Below are positions 40,098 to 43,330 of a DNA stretch of 43,330 nt, piece by piece. Origin of the DNA: Amycolatopsis sp. CA-126428 (lineage in GTDB: Bacteria; Actinomycetota; Actinomycetes; Mycobacteriales; Pseudonocardiaceae); the NCBI RefSeq assembly GCF_002904335.1, contig NZ_PPHF01000161.1, forward strand, positions 1 through 43,330, read 5' to 3'. The position numbers were made by a program, and so were the translations under genes. A model generated the notes under the pieces. That model worked only from the letters and a program-made list of their open reading frames with translations, made no database searches and had not been told where the DNA came from. Numbering within the stretch: position 1 is the first letter of the stretch; every line of letters begins with the position of its first letter.

Positions 40098-42530
40098 TCA
40101 TCCCCTCGGCTTCAGATCCTGATCACCGCGGAGATACGCGAGCGCCGCCGTCGTCTGGCCGCCCAAAAGGACCAGGAATCCCACCAGCGAAACCCCCAGC
40201 AACGCATTGCTGATTCCGTTCTGGTTGCGCACGTGAGCGTGCAGAATTCGCAGGAATCGGTGCTGAGGAGGTCCGCTCAACTTGCCGCGGGCCGCCAGGA
40301 GGATGACCCGGTTCCGGCGCAGCGTCCCCCGTTGACGTCCGACCGCGGACATCGTCTGGGCTTTGATCTCGGAGCGAGACGCGATCTCGCGGCGAACATG
40401 CCCGAGGTTCGTCTCGAGCTGCCACTTGTACGGACCGAGGAAGTAGGTCAAGAAAGGACCCACAATGGCGAACGTGGCCACGAACCTCGCCCAGAAACCC
40501 AGGCTCGGCGGAAGGTGCAGGAGCGTGGTCGCCGGAATCACCAGGACAATCACGTAGAGCAGCAGGACCAGGATCGCGTCCTGGATCAGGTTATGGGTCA
40601 TCCCGTGCCGCGTTCCTCCGTGTCCCACCGCGACGAGGTGCCCGGCAGCCACCGACATCGCCCCGTGCACGCCGAGCAGGCCGGCAGCCGTCGAGATGCC
40701 GGCGAACCACGTGTAGACGTGCGACGAATCGGCGGCAAGAGCCATCGACGCGGCGAAAAAGCCGCTGACCACGCCACTGACCACGACCGCGGCCACAGTC
40801 GCCCACAACGGGCCGTCGACCCTGGTGCCGCGCAACGTCCCGACGTTGTTGACCATCGTGTTGGCCGACCACAGAGCCAGCAGACCACCGCCCGCGACCG
40901 CCACCCAGGCAACGGGAGCCACTTCGTGGACGCCGGCGACGGCGACCACGATGATCGGCCACGCCACCGTCAGAACCGCGGCGGCAAATCGGAACGGCTT
41001 GGCCGGCCGGCGGCTCTTGAACCGGAGCAGAACCACCGCGACCGAAATCAACGCCGCTCCGGCACCGAGCAGGCGCCACGCCTGGGGCATCATCCCCGAG
41101 TCGGCCACGTACTTGCGATCCACCGCCGCCGCCAGAGTGAAGCCGAGCAGGGAGACGACCCCCGCCAATCCGAACACGAGGAGCATGCCGACCGTCGCCG
41201 TCGCACTCGTTTTGGCGGCACCGGCCAGCCCGAACGAACCGCTCTCGTCGTCAGGAGGTCCCTGCTCGTCCCGGATCTCGATGTGCATGCGGATCTTGAG
41301 GATGGGAAACAGCAGCGCGGAGATGACGATCGCCACCAGCAAACTGCTCAGTGGAGCGGCATCCGAGGCCTGCCGCCACCGGGGAACGGTCAACGCCACG
41401 AGCCCGATCACGCAGAACAGGAGCGAGACGACCATGACATCGGTGGCCTGCCGAACCCAGAGCAGGCGCGTGCCCCGGACAACGGACCCGCAGACCACCA
41501 CGACCGCGACCAGGTAGCACAGCACCCAAAAGCCCGCTTCGAGCCACTTCGAACCGGCGACCCCGGCCGATGCGTGCACCCACAGCGCGGGGAGCAGGGT
41601 GGCAAGAATGCCACCGACCAGGGGCATTTGGACCGGATGGGGCCGATATCGCAGGTATTCTTCGGCTTCGAGGGCCTTTCCCCGCCCCGGGACGAGCGTG
41701 AGCAACCCGATTCCGACACCGACCAGCCCGGAACTGACCTCGCCCAGGATCTGCGTCCGGTCCCCGGACCAGGGAGCGTCGACGGCCACGGTAACCGCCG
41801 TGGCCGCGAAGACGGCCAGCACCAGGTGCGGGGCGAGCAGCCCGATCGATCGCCGCAACACCGCCACGGTGAAGACGACGAACACCGCCACCGCTACGCC
41901 GAGACTGAGGAGCGAGCTGCGCGAGGCGAACGTCGACGCCGAGGAGTCGCGTGCCACCAGGACGACGTAAGCGAGCAGGCACGAAAGCACCACGGACGGG
42001 CCGGCGCCGCGCAGGACGGCGAGCACCGCACCACGTTCACCGCTGCGCAGCGCCGCCGACGTCCGGTATCCGAAGAGCACGAGCGCCAGCATCAGCCCGG
42101 CAGCAGTCACCGAGAAGTACCCCGCGTGCCAGACACCGGCCACGTTGAACCGGTGCGGCTGCGGGAAAGTCCAGTTTCCCCGGGGATGGTCGTCGGCCAG
42201 CCAGAGGAACTGGACGCCGGCCGCCAGCAGGCCGGCGACCGTGGCGAAGACGGCGGCGACCATCCGGTCCCGCCGCGCCCGGGGGAGCCGCCCAGCGCCG
42301 AGCAGCATGAGGGCGACGGCGACGGGAAGCAGCAGACTGTCCCCGATGTAGGCACTCGGGAAGTCGAAGAGCCCCGGCAGATCGGCCGGGGGTGCGGGCC
42401 ACCAGACACCCCGCGTGAACCACAGAACGGCCAGCACCGCGAATCCGCCGAACTGCGCGAACCCGGCCACCACCGGCAGCCGGCGGCGACGAACGCCCCG
42501 GTCCGGTCCCGACGCCGGTGAAACCGCCAT
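40098..42530 (-). CDS. Very large polytopic membrane protein
   Basis: 810 residues with about 20 hydrophobic helices in two similar-looking halves and short loops throughout. The only sizeable polar parts are the loop EIRDEQGPPDDESGSFG (around residue 420) and a basic C-terminal segment (IASRSEIKAQTMSAVGRQRG with RNRVILLAARGKL). No signal peptide, catalytic motif or transporter signature was recognised. HGMTHNLIQDA near residue 640 and several scattered histidines in the membrane (HRFNVAGVWHAGYF) are notable. By eye the G/C third-position bias is weaker than in most of the window, suggesting transfer. It ends in a hairpin, and a 181-base gap with GTTACG repeats precedes it. Confidence 0.82.
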   Translation of the reverse strand: MAVSPASGPDRGVRRRRLPVVAGFAQFGGFAVLAVLWFTRGVWWPAPPADLPGLFDFPSAYIGDSLLLPVAVALMLLGAGRLPRARRDRMVAAVFATVAGLLAAGVQFLWLADDHPRGNWTFPQPHRFNVAGVWHAGYFSVTAAGLMLALVLFGYRTSAALRSGERGAVLAVLRGAGPSVVLSCLLAYVVLVARDSSASTFASRSSLLSLGVAVAVFVVFTVAVLRRSIGLLAPHLVLAVFAATAVTVAVDAPWSGDRTQILGEVSSGLVGVGIGLLTLVPGRGKALEAEEYLRYRPHPVQMPLVGGILATLLPALWVHASAGVAGSKWLEAGFWVLCYLVAVVVVCGSVVRGTRLLWVRQATDVMVVSLLFCVIGLVALTVPRWRQASDAAPLSSLLVAIVISALLFPILKIRMHIEIRDEQGPPDDESGSFGLAGAAKTSATATVGMLLVFGLAGVVSLLGFTLAAAVDRKYVADSGMMPQAWRLLGAGAALISVAVVLLRFKSRRPAKPFRFAAAVLTVAWPIIVVAVAGVHEVAPVAWVAVAGGGLLALWSANTMVNNVGTLRGTRVDGPLWATVAAVVVSGVVSGFFAASMALAADSSHVYTWFAGISTAAGLLGVHGAMSVAAGHLVAVGHGGTRHGMTHNLIQDAILVLLLYVIVLVIPATTLLHLPPSLGFWARFVATFAIVGPFLTYFLGPYKWQLETNLGHVRREIASRSEIKAQTMSAVGRQRGTLRRNRVILLAARGKLSGPPQHRFLRILHAHVRNQNGISNALLGVSLVGFLVLLGGQTTAALAYLRGDQDLKPRG

Positions 42531-42711
42531 GTGCGCTCCCGATTCGCCGGTGGACCCTCGCGGTTGTACTCGCGCCGGGGGCGGCGGTCGTTACGCAGCC
42601 GTGCCGAACCGTTACTCGTCGCTTTGTGCGGCTAGCGTGGCGCCTTCCCTGGCCGGGAACGTCCGCCGGCGGGCTGCCCATCGGTCACCGCAGGCAGCGG
42701 CTCGACGTTGG

Positions 42712-42981
42712 TCAGCGGTCAAGCCACGGAGCGAGCAGCTTCTCCAGATCGGCATCCGACAGCGCCCGAGGCCCACCGTGGAACTCGTGCCACCGCGAAG
42801 CGTCCCGCGCCGCGTTGTACTCGACCTCGTACGCCCGCATCAGCACGTACATGAACGTCACCGAGCTGAACCGCTCACCCAGCAACGTCCGGGCTTCCCG
42901 GGCGACCTGCGTCGCACCGCACACGTCCGACAGCTTCAACGATTCCGCAGCCGGGTCCAGCAGGCTGGGGGCATACATCAC
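42712..42981 (-). CDS. Small protein of unknown function
   Basis: 89 residues starting at GTG 42981, with GGAG 8 bases before it. ATG follows as the second codon and could also start. The middle (REARTLLGERFSSVTFMYVL) and MRAYEVEYNAARDASRWHEF look helical, and the end LSDADLEKLLAPWLDR is acidic. Third positions are mainly G or C, so it is probably a gene. No family was recognised. It stands alone between the large membrane protein and the rlmN fragment, 29 bases from the latter. Confidence 0.65.
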   Translation of the reverse strand: MMYAPSLLDPAAESLKLSDVCGATQVAREARTLLGERFSSVTFMYVLMRAYEVEYNAARDASRWHEFHGGPRALSDADLEKLLAPWLDR

Positions 42982-43010
42982 GACGATTTCTCCATCACTG
43001 AAACAGAAAC

Positions 43011-43166
43011 TCAGCCTTCAGCGGCCGGCTGGCCACAGGCGGCGGCGATCTCCTGACCGCGCGTGTCACGCACCGTGCACGCTACTCCCCCGGCATCGAC
43101 CAGCCGCACGAACTCCCGCTCCACCGGCTTCGGCGGCGCATCCCACTTCGAACCCGGCGTCGGGTC
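43011..43166 (-). pseudogene. rlmN: 3' fragment of rlmN (23S rRNA A2503 methyltransferase)
   Basis: The last 51 codons read DPTPGSKWDAPPKPVEREFV and then TVRDTRGQEIAAACGQPAAEG to the stop. This is the C-terminus of actinobacterial RlmN, a radical-SAM enzyme that methylates adenosine 2503 of 23S rRNA and some tRNAs. AACGQ contains the conserved cysteine that forms the covalent intermediate. Upstream of residue 37 of the open frame the match ends: the frame reads PQSPRVPDGKLAPAFE, which is not RlmN. The radical-SAM core is therefore absent, and the fragment cannot be functional. An intact rlmN must lie elsewhere. The frame itself stays open to 43274. Confidence 0.7.
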
Positions 43167-43224
43167 CTCGAACGCCGGGGCAAGCTTGCCGTCGGGTACA
43201 CGAGGACTCTGCGGGTTCGCTCGG

Positions 43225-43330
43225 GGCAGAGCCGACCGGGACCGCTTCCTGATCCCGATCCTGGCCGAGGGCATGTGGGCGGGGGACGCCGTGCTCTACC
43301 GTTTCGCGGTCCCTGTCCTCGTGCTCGGCG
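43225..43330 (+). CDS. Possible partial gene at the right edge
   Basis: The plus strand reads RDRFLIPILAEGMWAGDAVL then YRFAVPVLVLG up to the last base, with nearly all codons ending in G or C and a hydrophobic, membrane-like character. ATG 43273 could be its start, but the good codon bias extends upstream of it. It is cut by the window edge, and no family is assigned. It lies opposite the non-RlmN part of the minus-strand frame. Confidence 0.35.

Noticed and set aside
1..43330. tRNA, rRNA, CRISPR array, transposase, integrase or phage genes
   Set aside because: None recognised by eye on either strand.

Overview
The window is very GC-rich with strong G/C bias in codon third positions, frequent GTG starts and many ATGA/GTGA overlaps. 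It carries the actinobacterial order dxr - rip1 (M50 protease) - ispG with a DUF2631 gene beside dxr, and ECF42/DGPF, DUF6545/ImmA-IrrE and SARP genes. This points to a filamentous actinomycete, most likely of the Pseudonocardiales (Amycolatopsis-like). The genus is inference.

Layout. 1-2543: VOC protein and AraC regulator (minus), a small orphan and an alpha/beta hydrolase (plus). 2719-6778: conserved block ispG, rip1, dxr (minus) and DUF2631 (plus), covering two MEP-pathway steps and the site-2 protease. 6804-9336: secreted cyclophilin and an EmrB/QacA-type MFS pump with a palindromic operator. 9421-9932: tandem duplication carrying the 3' end of a MocR-type regulator. 9865-15473: MocR regulator, divergent methyltransferase, tiny overlapping gene, and a large XRE-SARP-NB-ARC-TPR regulator. 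15715-20080: hydrolase, cytochrome P450, LysR, an SDR whose N-terminus is encoded by a palindromic repeat, and a broken nitrilase. 20076-25570: DUF1295 membrane enzyme, threonine synthase-like enzyme, ArsC/Spx-like protein, TetR plus crotonase-fold operon, and an ECF42 sigma factor with its DGPF partner. 25703-30851: self-regulated membrane protein/XRE/oxidoreductase operon, a soluble-domain membrane protein, NmrA-like protein, second DGPF protein, and a BNR-repeat protein paired with a ubiquitin-like sulfur carrier. 30826-37950: divergent MFS/MerR pair, GT-C-like membrane protein, serine beta-lactamase-family protein, molybdopterin oxidoreductase. 38046-43330: ImmA/IrrE protease with DUF6545 membrane protein, small secreted protein, giant 810-residue membrane protein, small orphan, and a 3' fragment of rlmN.

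No tRNA, rRNA, CRISPR, transposase or integrase was seen. No single dramatic new system is present. The strongest unexplained signals are regulatory. Five sites match the mycobacterial DNA-damage (RecA-NDp/PafBC) promoter CTGTCGGTG-N8-TANNNT. Two of them drive apparently leaderless genes (AraC, P450), and three lie antisense at gene 3' ends inside terminator-like hairpins. At least ten genes have a TANNNT -10 box exactly 6-7 bases before the start codon. Three heptads with an 11-bp period precede the hydrolase at 1731, as expected for a SARP or PhoP site. Between dxr and the rlmN fragment lie about 36 kb of mostly accessory genes.
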